A stretch of 64,000 nucleotides of DNA from Caenorhabditis elegans (lineage: Eukaryota > Nematoda > Chromadorea > Rhabditida > Rhabditidae): positions 2,170,001-2,234,000 of the forward strand of contig NC_003284.9 in assembly GCF_000002985.6 (NCBI RefSeq), given 5' to 3'. This document shows, piece after piece, positions 34,241-45,632 of the stretch (positions are counted from its first letter, which is position 1; each line of letters starts with the position of its first letter). Both the position numbers and the translations under genes were made by a program. The notes below the pieces were generated by a model. It searched no databases and had not been told where the DNA came from. It saw nothing but the letters and a program-made list of their open reading frames with translations.

Positions 34241-34961
34241 TTAGTTCGGAATGAGAACTGGTGGTTTTCCACAAGACACTGGCTCAAATCGACCGAGCGG
34301 TGTGCGATAAATATCTCTGCGGCAAAAGTTGCAAGTTTTTCTGCAAATGCGGAACGCCAAATGTGCAGTCGATCCGTCGCAAGACCATTGAGACTGCAAA
34401 AAAAAAGTGGTCTAGAAAACATTTAGAAAAGCGTCACCTACCTTTCCCCAAACATCCTCCTTCTTCAAAAATCGCTTGCAGAACTCTGATCCATGGCGGT
34501 CGAAACATTGGTTGGATTTGTGGCCGGCTTGGAAAATGAGCTCGTATCTATCGGCAGCGCTTTCCATTCCACAAGTGTTACAACATTGGATCAAAGAGAA
34601 ATCAGCGTCAGTAGCGCATCTGAACTTCATATTTAATTTCAGAGAGCATTTGAAACAATTAATGAAGTTTAAAAAAAAACCAACCTGTCTAGGAACTTCG
34701 AAGGATTGTGCTGTTGAAGTCTTCTACAGGCAATGCTCGAAATGATATCGGAGCAACATGGTGGAAAGGCTGCTCCAAGTGCTGTGGAAAGCTCACTGAT
34801 AGTAATATTATCCTCTTTGTACAATGGTTTGAGCTGTGAAATTTGGAAGCCAGCATCCACAATATCTAAAATTAAAAAAAAACAATAAAATGAATTAGAA
34901 ATGAAAAAGCCTACTCACGGATGAGAAAAATAGCAGAAAAGACAACCGCGTACTTCCACAT
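34241..34961 (-). CDS. Secreted protein with two ShKT-like domains
   Basis: Four minus-strand exons: 34961-34919, 34865-34685, 34619-34442 and 34393-34241; 184 residues. A signal peptide is clear (MWKYAVVFSAIFLIHIVDA, cleavage expected around residue 19). The mature protein has two six-cysteine blocks with the spacing of ShKT (SXC) domains: one around residues 50-95 ending QCCNTCG, the other around 115-160 ending CRKTCNFC. In nematodes such domains are common in secreted and cuticle or surface proteins. Nothing here indicates an enzyme. The stop codon lies 401 bp upstream of the pseudouridine enzyme start, on the same strand. That distance is at the outer edge of nematode operon spacing, so co-transcription is possible but unproven. 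Confidence 0.78.
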
Positions 34962-37059
34962 GACGCTCAATTGTGGTGTAATTGAGAATGTCCCAAGTCG
35001 ACGGAACATTGCTCGTACTTTTATAATACAGTGCCAATCATTCCGGTTCTGCACCTCCCGCATTTTCGCGCCGCCCCAAGGCGTTGAGCAGTGTGCAGCA
35101 ACAACACAATGTAAACGATGACCGGAAGGCACGGAAAAATGAATCGAGCTAAGCATTATGGGAGCATGAGAGACCGTCAACTCTGACGTGATTGGCATAT
35201 GCACTACTGGATGATCATCGGTGATTACACGTAGGTGACACGTGTCTGTGATTAATATCGCGGAAAGAAGTGTGGGGTATATTGAAGTTGGCATACTATC
35301 ATAGTAAATCTTTCCAAAAAAATTTTTGGAAATTTTATTCACTCTCAAAAAGTTGCAATTACTGAGTTTTTGCCTCTCATAATTTTGGAAGCAGGTCAAA
35401 AAAAATTTATTTTTTCGACGACTTTTATACTTTAATTGTATTCTATTTAGTTGATTTAAAACATTATAAGGGTAGACTCTTGCGACATTGCTCTGGATTT
35501 TCTTAAAAGGTTTTCCAAAATTTGGCAACTAGCCAAAACTTCTTTGACTGACTGGAAGTTTTTTTTTAATCTAAAAACTTTTGGAGTGTTTTAATATGGT
35601 TATTTTATATCATTATTGGTGCATTTGGAAAAGATCCCCACTGACGCTAATTATCAGAAACTCATGCTTCCAACAATGAAATAACTTCATTCATTAAACA
35701 AATTGTTTCTCCTAAAAATTTGAAATTTCTGTTTTACACATAGTTTTCACCATTTGCCTCTTTGAAGAGCCTAAACCATTCAAAAAAGTGGAATGGTTTT
35801 TGTCAATTTCGTCAATTGAACTGAAGCGTTTTTTGATCCCATTTTCCTTCGACCTTATTTTTTTGGTTTTTAACAAAGAATTTTTGAAAAATCAAATTTT
35901 AAAGTGCAAAATTGCATGGTTTTTCGATTTTAAGTAGTTCCTTTGAATGTGACTGTTTTTAAGTTATTTATATTTTTGTGGTTTGTTTTTCTTAAAGAAA
36001 AAGAGCCAATCGGGTAAATCGTAGGTTAGGTGCTCAAAAATTGACACTGAAAAATTTGCCACCAAAAAGGTAAACTTGATTTGTACCCTAAAATTATTTT
36101 ACGCGGGTATTCGAATATTTTGCTTTTTTATTTTAACTTTATATATATTTCTACGCTTATCGAAAGTATATATGTATAAGAAAAAATTTTTGAAAAAAAG
36201 GAACTTCAACAATTTTTTTACTTGAAAATCACGTTAAAAAAAAGAAAAGCTAATTTTTTCCAATGTTTCTTTTCATGTTTCAGCAACCATTTGACTATAA
36301 ATTGATGATATGTATTCTTTAAATGCCAAGCTTAGATTTTACTTTGTCATTCCTGAAGATCACTGAGCAACATGCTCATTCACATTTGCTACCGCATTTT
36401 CCCGTCTTTTATCTCTAAAATCAAATGGTCAGCATACTCAAACATTCCGTTAAGCAACGCTTATTCCTCATTCTTCATCTTTTTTCGTTTTCATCATCAC
36501 TCTACAACACAACAAAAAAGAATGCACAAACATAATTTGGCGTGTGCTCTTACACTCTCGCCACTTTTACACTCATATCGTCTTCAGAGGTTGTTTGACG
36601 TTGCCGGTGGCCACACAGCTTGCCGCGCGGCAAAAGCATATCATTGACTCATAGAGGAAGGCTTTACCGCCGTTGTTAGACACGGGGAAGCATGTGCAGC
36701 GTGTTGTGCAACAACTTTTTGTGTTGTGCATTAAGAGAGAGTTGCTCTCTTCCGGCGAATCAAAGATTTTGGAAACCATGTTTGTGATAGGGGGGAGTTC
36801 AAAGAACATTTCGATTTAGGACAACTTTTATATATTCAGAAATCAGACTAGTTATTCGAACTGTACAATAATAATAGAAAATAGAGGAATTTTTGGAAAA
36901 CTGCACAGCAGCTACTGGAAAGGTTGCACACCAGTATATTAAAATTTCTTCCACAACTTTCCATGTTTCTCAAATTTTATTTGGTCTGCTATATTTTCTC
37001 TCTCTCTAATTGGGACTCCAAGTCGATCATTTTTCTCAAAAATTGATTACTAAATGCAA

Positions 37060-37280
37060 CATTTTTTAGGAGCCAGTAACGCATACTAAAACCTACCTTA
37101 AATAATTGAGTTGTTAACCTTGATAAAATCGCCAACAAAACACAAAAAATGAGTATGCCTGTACACAATAGTTATCACTTTTTGGCTGCCAATAAAACAA
37201 ATTTTAAAAGTTTTACTATGATATTTGGTTTATTTGTCACCATACATTTAGTTTCAACAATTTCCATACTGGCGCTTTCC
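37060..37280. repeat. Dispersed AT-rich repeat copy
   Basis: It contains CACTTTTTGGCTGCCAATAA followed by AGTTTTACTATGATATTTGG and TTTATTTGTCACCATA, in the order seen in the copy at 18600-18700. Confidence 0.45.
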
Positions 37281-40200
37281 CACTTATAAATCAGAAACAA
37301 TTCAAATAGAACATGTTAAGCTTGGCTTGGGTATTATGTGATTGTCAAAATGTATTTGTGCTTCAAAATGTATCAATAACCATATAAATAATAAGTTTCA
37401 AATCACCCAGTTCACACAATTACGTTTCTGTGACATTTGGTCATTTTTGCAGTGGAAGTTTAATAATTTGCCTAATGTCTCTCCACCTTTAATTTTTGCA
37501 ACCGATCTGTATTGACGTCTCTGTTAAAGGATCAGATGATTAAAACAAATGAAGTCATTAGACTCGATATCATCAGTTCTTACAATCACGCTTTTACTAT
37601 GAGTAATCATAATTCTTTTCCCTCGTTCTGCTGCTCCGTGCTCATAAACGAGATGAAGGTGTGAGGTTGGTGTTCTGTTCAGCTGCGCAATCAAACCCGA
37701 ACGCTTGGCCGTGCCAGGTCATGCAACCACAAAAACCGTGAAAACCAAAACGTGTATTGCTCCCTATTTTGAGTGGAGGAGGCATTAAAATAATGACTAC
37801 TCATTTTTATAAATTAGGACTGGCAAAACGGACTAACACGGTTTTTTATTTCATTACTTTGAATGAAGCAAAGTATTTGTTGAAATCCGAAAAGGCATAA
37901 CGTGGAGCTTACAAAACCAAACTTCCGGTCTACCAGATTTCATACTATCAATAAAATGCTCATAAGGGATCTAAAAATTCAATACTACAGTACTACTTGT
38001 GCATAATGTTTTTGAAAAACAAACTGTCTTAAAATTTCGATTTCAATTTCAACTTCAAAAATATGATGTTACATCTCTTTTTACGTTTTTCTTTTTTTTT
38101 CTATCAAATTATACTAAACTGCAGCTTGATATTCTAAGACTCCTTTATCACCAGACTAGAATCACTTGCCACCTATGCGTACTCATTGCGTCTCCGTTTT
38201 CGGATATTAGCGCAAAGTGGGCTGCACATCTTTGCTCTTCTCGAAAAAGATAGGTGAAAGTGTGGGAAGTGCTTGTCGCGACACATGTTGATATGTTTAT
38301 TCAGTTCACATTTGGCAATATTTTCAAGTGCTTCTAGAGTCGTCTCAATTGCCAAAAGGCTCTTGTTTTTGGGAACAGGACTTTAACGATCTCGTCGTCT
38401 TGTAACCCCTGCCATATTGGGGATTTTAAATTCTCCAATTGTTTTGGCGGTTCTAATGTCATGTCACAAAGTTGACCCAATTGTTTTGTAAAAAGTGATT
38501 AGAGAAAGTGTGCCGTCAAGGGTAATCAGTTTGTAGATTACGTAAGAACCACACAGTTTTGCGGAAGATCGAGAAGATTGGGAAAAAAGTATGTCAGCAC
38601 TTAACGTCGGGTGGCAGGTATGAAGAAGTACAGAATTCGCGAAAAACCCCTTTGAAGGACATTTGCGGTGGCGGAGAGTTAATTTAAAGGTCTTCTTTTT
38701 CTCAACTGGTTGACCCCCCATACAACACTTTCATTTCCGTCAACTACAAAATAAGGAAATTGTTTCACGTTACTGTCATTTGATCGTCTTTTTCTTTGCA
38801 TTGAAGCAAAGCGGAGCGGCTCAGTGAGAGCCTCCCAACAAGGAAGTAAAATTGAGTGGGAAAAGACCGTAAGACGAGGACGGCGCTCAACTTTGTGCAA
38901 GCCCTGTCTTCTCTACGTTTCGTTCGACGCACGGTTTTGGCACAATTCAACCTGGTGCGGCTCTACAAACACCACGTACGTATAGTGGTGTGCGCGTTGC
39001 GGAGAGCCACAGCAAAATAAGTAAGCGAGAATAATTGAGAAGACAAACAGGGGCCCCCTCCCGAGCATAGATGGCCGCCGAGCCACACAGTGATGACCGG
39101 CGGCGCTGTCACGAAGGTCCACACCAACGGCGTCTCGATAACACTCTCGGCGCAAGTCAGACCACAAATCGGAAAGAGGTGATGGAAAAAGGTCGTCGCT
39201 CCATATTTGCCTACCAGATGCAAAACCGTATAGTTATTCAATTTATGTTTGCCTGTTTATTGGCTCGTCACTACTTTCGTTTGTTGTTGGGCGAGTGACC
39301 ATTTGGATGCGAAGGCGAAATCGAAACCGTATCCACCCCGTGTTTACTGCTACTTGAAAGTTCTCATCCAGACGGATTCCGTGTTTGAGTGCGTGTGGAG
39401 GCCGGAGCAAAATTTCACAGACACAATGAAACAACCTTGTGTAGTAGAAACAGTTTTGTAATTTGAAAAGTTTTTAAAATCAGACAACTGAGATTATATC
39501 TCGATTATACAAATCACTTGCTCCGGGTTTTTTTCTCTAGATTTCCATCGGTTTTGGGACTGCACTGGAGATTTTTGGATGAACATGTGAAAATTTTTTA
39601 AATAATGCACAGGCCGAACAGTCACACTTTGAAAATAAATTGATGTGATCTATGCAGATAGTTGCAAATTTCAAAAAACTCTACCCCTGAACACTGTCAT
39701 TCTGCCATGCCATAATTTAGTTCAGTCGGATGAATGACCTTTCGTTGGCCAATTGGATGCGAAACACTGGACGGCACCGAATCGGCACGGCAAGTGGTAC
39801 TGACAAGCGACAACAAAGACGGATAGACCATCAGTTAAATCAAGATAAGAATTGCTTGTGAACTTTTTCAGATATCGCATTAGGTCGAGAAGTTAATCAA
39901 ATCATTGCTTTTTGAAGACATCACTGAAAGTGCCAATATTTTAGTAATTGATATTTACACAAGGGACCCCACTGAACTCATCAATTTTAAAATGTGATTT
40001 CCAGTTGATGTAAGCAACCAAGAAAAAGGCATATTACTTCAGGTTTTTTGCACTTTTATTTTCCAATCTCACAAATGTGGGCGTATGATGAGCGGCACAC
40101 TCACGCATCCAAAAGTTTGCCGGATTCATAAAGTAGTATAGAAGTGTCTCACGAGCGTGGAGGGTGGCGCTGGCCCGAAAAAAAAATACGCTGAGACTGT

Positions 40201-40522
40201 ATTGGAAAAGTTTAATCACGTATTTCGCTCGACTCGTCATTTATTTGAGCCTTAGTTTGTGTCTCGCCGTTTTTGGTTTTCCGCCTCTCCCTCATTCCCC
40301 CCGGTCTATTCCGAATTTGCCGCGACCCATCACAGGTCACGAACTTTAGTGCCCGCACGCCGCGTTTTGTATCTGCCTGCGCATCTACACGCTGACATAC
40401 TATTTGTTTGATCCGCGCGGAACTGCCACAAACAACAACAATCTGCGTCCGGCGAAGACGTCGTCACCATATACCCATCTATTGCATCCAACTCATCTCT
40501 TTCTTGTATTTAATTCCTTTTT

Positions 40523-40554
40523 CACACACCCACACACACACACACCACACCACA
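40523..40554. repeat. (CA)n microsatellite
   Basis: An imperfect CA repeat of about 16 units upstream of peb-1. Confidence 0.85.
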
Positions 40555-41279
40555 GGTTGCAAACCATTGTATAATTTTCTGAAAAGCACTGTAACCAATT
40601 AGAAAACGATTTTTCAAAAGTGGAGCAGTGCTACATATATGATACCAAAATAATCAAATTTTGTATTAAAACTTTTAAAAAGTCAAAAAAAATCGTTTGA
40701 AATGTTTTTTTTACTGACAGTCAAAAAGTGGAAATTTTTAGAGTTTATGCCTCGAACAAAAACTGAGATTTTTCCAATTTCCAATTCCAGTTTGACACAC
40801 ATAGTGCAACTCCAATTGCTCATTATTTTATTAGTTTATTCTTACAACCATCACCCTTTTCCCAGATGTATTTCGTACCATGATGTGTGTATGTGTGTGT
40901 GTTAAAAGGTCATTTCAAGCTCTTCGTGAAAGGCACCCTGCTCAGTTTGTGCCCTGTTATGATCAATATAAATGTGTACTTTATTCCAGGGCAACGAAAC
41001 GAGTAAACACCGAGAAAAGGAAGCATTCTGGATATTCCAAACTGGGGCTGATGATGACAACAACAGTTCAAAAAAATTGCTGGCGGCTTGACCAGGTGAG
41101 TGACCAGTTAGATTTGTTCAGCGACAGGCGTTTTCAGTCGGTGGTTTGAGTTTGCACAACTGTTTTCTTGTCCTTTGCGTGAGCCAAGGGGTTTGTGCTG
41201 AGTTACCCTCTATCTATTTGTCAGAATACGATGTGATGATCAAAACTTTAACATCATGCATTTTCTTGAGATCCATAAA

Positions 41280-41295
41280 CCCCCCCCCCCCCCCC
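41280..41295 (-). repeat. C16 homopolymer (G16 on minus strand)
   Basis: Sixteen uninterrupted C followed by TCTCG in the peb-1 upstream region. Confidence 0.9.
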
Positions 41296-42364
41296 TCTCG
41301 TGTGCTTCTCTGTTTCTCGGTTTGTTCTCCTATTCACCCCGTTCGTTTCAGTGACGTGTCGTCGTTTGTTTCTGCCTGCCAAATATGGCTACGGGGGGGA
41401 ATATGAATTAAATTGACTTGGTATCTATCATTCCATTTTTATTTTCTGGGAGATGTCAAGAAATTTTGGAGACGAGCGGTTTTTAAAATTAATGTAGTTT
41501 TTTTTGTTGTGTTCTCACATTTTAGTTTTCTAATCGGGGAAATGTTGGAGTAAATTGTAATTGATAGGTACACATTTACTTATCAATGGTTCACAGTTTC
41601 AGTTAATTATCAGTATTCATATGCGTTTTTATCTTTTGTATAATTTTAACATTCTACATTTTGCAACCAAAAAGCTCTCTATGTTTCTCCTTTACGGGCG
41701 GAAAGTAGTGCTGGCTTGTACCATTGCCAATCAGCTCTTTGATTAAAAAACCAACATATCAGTTGACAGTACCATTTTGCCCCTGCTCGACTTCAATGGG
41801 CCGCGCCAGATGAGTCAGCGACCTTTGCACACGAGCCCGGACAGTGCTAGGCGCCGGGGCATGACCAATGCGCGAAAGTTTTGTTGCGTAACCGCATGTT
41901 TATTGTCCGCTTGCCAATCGTTTTCACTTTTAGTGATACTTGCAGCTCGCCCTCGTCGTTATATTTTTTTTCTGACCGTCGACGCTTGCTTGCCTTCTCC
42001 GAAAAGTTTTGATATAAAACTAGCAGTATTTTTCGTTCTGTGGCTCATAGTTTCTGACGTCTTCCTCTTTATGACTTTACGCGGAAGAAAAGGGCAACAT
42101 CTAAAACCACCCAGTAATATAAAGTGCGCGGTTTCGAGGGAACAGTTTCGAGAGAAAGATTAAGTAGATGAAGGCAGAGAGAACCAACATTTGCAAATAT
42201 AGTACTAGGTTGGAGGAGTGCCTCGGCGCTGCGATGCCTGTCTACAAGTTTGCACTTGGCTGGTCAGTGGCGTTACGTGCCACTCTCTGTACTGCGCGAG
42301 ACGTGGCCAAACTGATGCGAAGCACAATATATACACGCCCCGAAGGGTCATTGTTTGCCGTTTG

Positions 42365-42376
42365 CCCCCCCCCCCC
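42365..42376 (-). repeat. C12 homopolymer (G12 on minus strand)
   Basis: Twelve uninterrupted C in the peb-1 upstream region. Confidence 0.85.
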
Positions 42377-43020
42377 TTTGCGGAAAGGCCTTTCGTACTG
42401 TACTCTTGATGTGTGCTTCCTTCCGGCCGGGCACCCGCCACCGTGGTTGTCACAACTCGGATGGCTCCCACTTCCTCCACTGTCGAAACCGTTCGGACCG
42501 CCCATTTCCATTTTGGCTCACGCCGGGCTCTCGCACACATACTTTCCACACTTCTACTGTCAGTGGTGGCAACTGGAAGCACTCCATAGTTGACTAATGA
42601 CCTTTCTAACCTTGTTCCCTGTACTAGAGCTATCAATTGTGTATCATTTCTCTTTTACACTATTTCATGTTTGAATTTTCGAACAGGGGGTCAATCTCTG
42701 AGGCAGGAAGGGTGGAGCACCAGTAACGCACTTTACTCGTTTTGCCTTGGCGCGTTCATTGTTCCATTTCACAATTTTTCTCCTAATTTTCTAGACCACT
42801 TCAGTTTTTAGAAGCGCTAGATGTTGTTTCATGAAGTGACCAGTCTTGCGTGTTCAGTTTTTTTCTTGGCGTAAATGCCCACTCTTCTTCTTTTCTCCTA
42901 GCTGCCCCTTCTTCACTTTCTCCAAATCAAGGTTCAGCTATAGAAAGTAAAATCGCCTTTCACTCATCCTGGACAAGATTGACTACGAGCTTTTGCAGCT
43001 TCTAAGACTTCTTCGAGAAT

Positions 43021-43040
43021 GGGGGGGGGGGGGGGGGGGG
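43021..43040 (+). repeat. G20 homopolymer
   Basis: Twenty uninterrupted G, the longest plus-strand G run in the window, 2.6 kb upstream of the peb-1 start. Confidence 0.9.
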
Positions 43041-43885
43041 CGCGACGTGAAAATGAAGGGCATTCATGGATCCCGTAGTAAATATGTGATATCATCTATA
43101 CCAATTTTCTGGATATCGAACTAATCATTGACGATTGCAAAATTTCGAAAAATTTGTAGGAGAGAAACGATTTCATCTGACCGATCCGAGACTGGCACCC
43201 CTTTGTTCTAGGCCCTCTCCCGATTGCCATAGAGATGTCCATCCATCACCTTTCCTGACAACCCCAGATGGTGGCGTATGTGTATGTGTGTGTTTTTTGA
43301 CTAATTGGAAACGAAAAGCCGACTCCAGACTTGTAATTTTGCTCCAGCAATGTTTTTTTTCCAGATCTTTTCAAATTGACGAATCTGCCTTTAAACGTTT
43401 CGTGATAGACATAGAAATTGACATCCGGTCAAATAATTAGATGAAAAAACCTTCCATATTGGGGGCAAAACGTCCAAGTGAGAGTGGATCGGCGACTGGC
43501 GCCAAATTGCTGCTGCCGACGCAGTTACCATACTTGGATGTCGGACAAGGCGGATTTCGAGAGTTGTTTTTATGTACACACGCCTTTCACCTCTTTGCCC
43601 CTTGTGATCTTTTTTGCATTCGTTAGACGCTTCTTTCATTTTCGTTCCTCATCACCATCATCATCCACTACTAATGGTTCAGGGCACGGCGTATGCGCGC
43701 GCGTGCCTCACACCATCGGATCGCGGATGTTTTGGCGGGGTTGGCTGTTCATTTAGGGGGGAGGCGGCCGATTGAAATGAAGAAGATGTTGTGGATGTAG
43801 AAGTAGGAGGAGATGGAGGAGGCAAAGGCCTTCTCCCTCGCGGTTCTTCGTGGCAGGCAGCCTGACCCCGTTCCTTACTGAACCG

Positions 43886-43900
43886 CCCCCCCCCCCCCCC
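43886..43900 (-). repeat. C15 homopolymer (G15 on minus strand)
   Basis: Fifteen uninterrupted C followed by TCTCAC in the peb-1 upstream region. Confidence 0.9.
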
Positions 43901-45632
43901 TCTCACTTCCACCCGACGCCGCCATCGGAATTTTAGACTACCAGTAGAATATGGATAGCGGAAGGTGTGAAACTTCAGACTGCGATTCTCTAGATTCACG
44001 CTTACTGTATTTCTACCTTACTACTAGTCTTGTTACGATTACCTTCCTAATTTTAACGTTTGATATGTTTTCACCTTCGGCTTCTATACAATTCCCATCA
44101 TCTTGAAATAGGTATTATCAGCATGTAAGCATGCCAAACAAATATTTTTGTTGTCCAGTGGTGCTCGACCGTTCCAGGATCGGTATTATGCAATTTTTCG
44201 CTGAACCAAGCATATACATACTGATAAGAAAAATGTTTGTTCTGTCGGCCACTGATTACTAGACACTTGAATTCTGACCGCCATAAATGGCGAATCGTAC
44301 GCGAGAAGTGCTGACGCCGTCTTGCGCCGATGTCCAATAGGACCTTGCACTTTGCCGATGTTGCAACAGTAATAGTTTCCATCAAGGTTATGCGGACTAG
44401 TGCCACGCGATTGGGTCAAGCCGTTGGCTTCCGCCTTTCTTATCAAAATCTTCGCCCTCAATTACCTAATTTTGTGGTTTTTTTTTTCTCTCCCGAATCC
44501 ATCAATCCGGTGTCAATCCGTGTCTTCCGCGCTAGGTCATGCGGGCGGCGACGGCGCGGCCCTTTTTTCGGTAATCGTCCTGGCATCCCACACTTTCCAT
44601 TGGCCCGGATATAATAACTTTTTGGAGACCCCCTTTCTGGTGCCTATTTGCAAAACTTGCTTCATTTTTGGTCACTTTTACTCGAACTTTCTCTTCGACG
44701 ATGACCCCCTCGCCCGCCACAAAAACAAAAAGTGAAACTTGGAACGGTACTCGTTATACCTCATGCCTTTACTTTCTCGCGCCACTTCCTCGCAGTATTC
44801 CATGGATGGAAAAGCGGTCAAAAAAGTATTATGATCAGGCTGGCGGAAGATAGATGGAAGGAATTGTGGGTCAACGAAGTCAAAACACCATTACTCGATA
44901 AAAGTCGCCGCATGTTGCGGAATGTGTGCCATCGAAACTGGTTACTGTATTTCTTTTCCGAGAATTTTGCTTTGCCCCGCTATCAACTTTTTGTTCTATC
45001 TTCTTTAGAAATTCCGAATTAAATAATGATAATCATATACTTCTGTATTCTTTTTAACCCTTCTTTAGTCTGTTTTTGAAATTTCGACCAACCACCTCAA
45101 CAAAATTTACCAAAATCAAAAAAAAAAGTGAATGTGTCAATCTCGTTTCAACGCATGTTTCTCGCCAATTTCCGTACAGTCAGTTGTGCCTCCTGCCGGT
45201 CACTCATCCTCTATCTCTTCGCCACTCTCGTTCTCGCGCACCTCATCCAAATAACAGTATTCGGTGTCTTAGTTGGCAGCCGGTTGGTGCCTGCCACGAT
45301 AGGTTATCAGTTCAAATGGCACGCGCCTCTCTCGACTGCCCCATCAGCTGATTTGTCCGCCCCAAGCAACTGATAGTGCCTGGGGCGGAGAGATAGATGA
45401 GAAAAAATCGTCTGATTCTAGGTGTCTGAACCTCGCTCGCTATCCAACAGCAGGTCCGCTCGTTTTTTTTGTCACATCTCTCTTCGTTGGTCATATCTCT
45501 TTTTCATCATCTGTCTAGTTTGAGTTCAATTTCTAATTCATCAGAGGTCATTTGGTTATTATTATTCTATTGCTCCCATCGCTATTTTTTTTTGCTCATT
45601 TGATTTAACACATCAATTTTCCTTTTCAGACA

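Larger units (their letters stand above)
34970..45600. other. 10.6 kb gene-free stretch upstream of peb-1
   Basis: No exon set could be closed on either strand. Open frames of 100-140 codons around 42.2-44.7 kb occur on both strands in GC-richer sequence and overlap each other, which is what chance produces there. They have no splice context or family match. Base composition rises from AT-rich (35-38 kb) to mixed (38-46 kb). A (CA)n run lies at about 40523-40554, a TG-rich run at 40882-40902 and G/C homopolymers at 41280, 42365, 43021 and 43886. The likely content is distal regulatory DNA of peb-1, possibly with non-coding 5' exons. Confidence 0.45.

Noticed and set aside
42205..42636. Open frames of 128-143 codons on both strands in the peb-1 upstream region.
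   Set aside because: They overlap on opposite strands in GC-rich DNA, are low in complexity, have no splice sites in phase and no domain.
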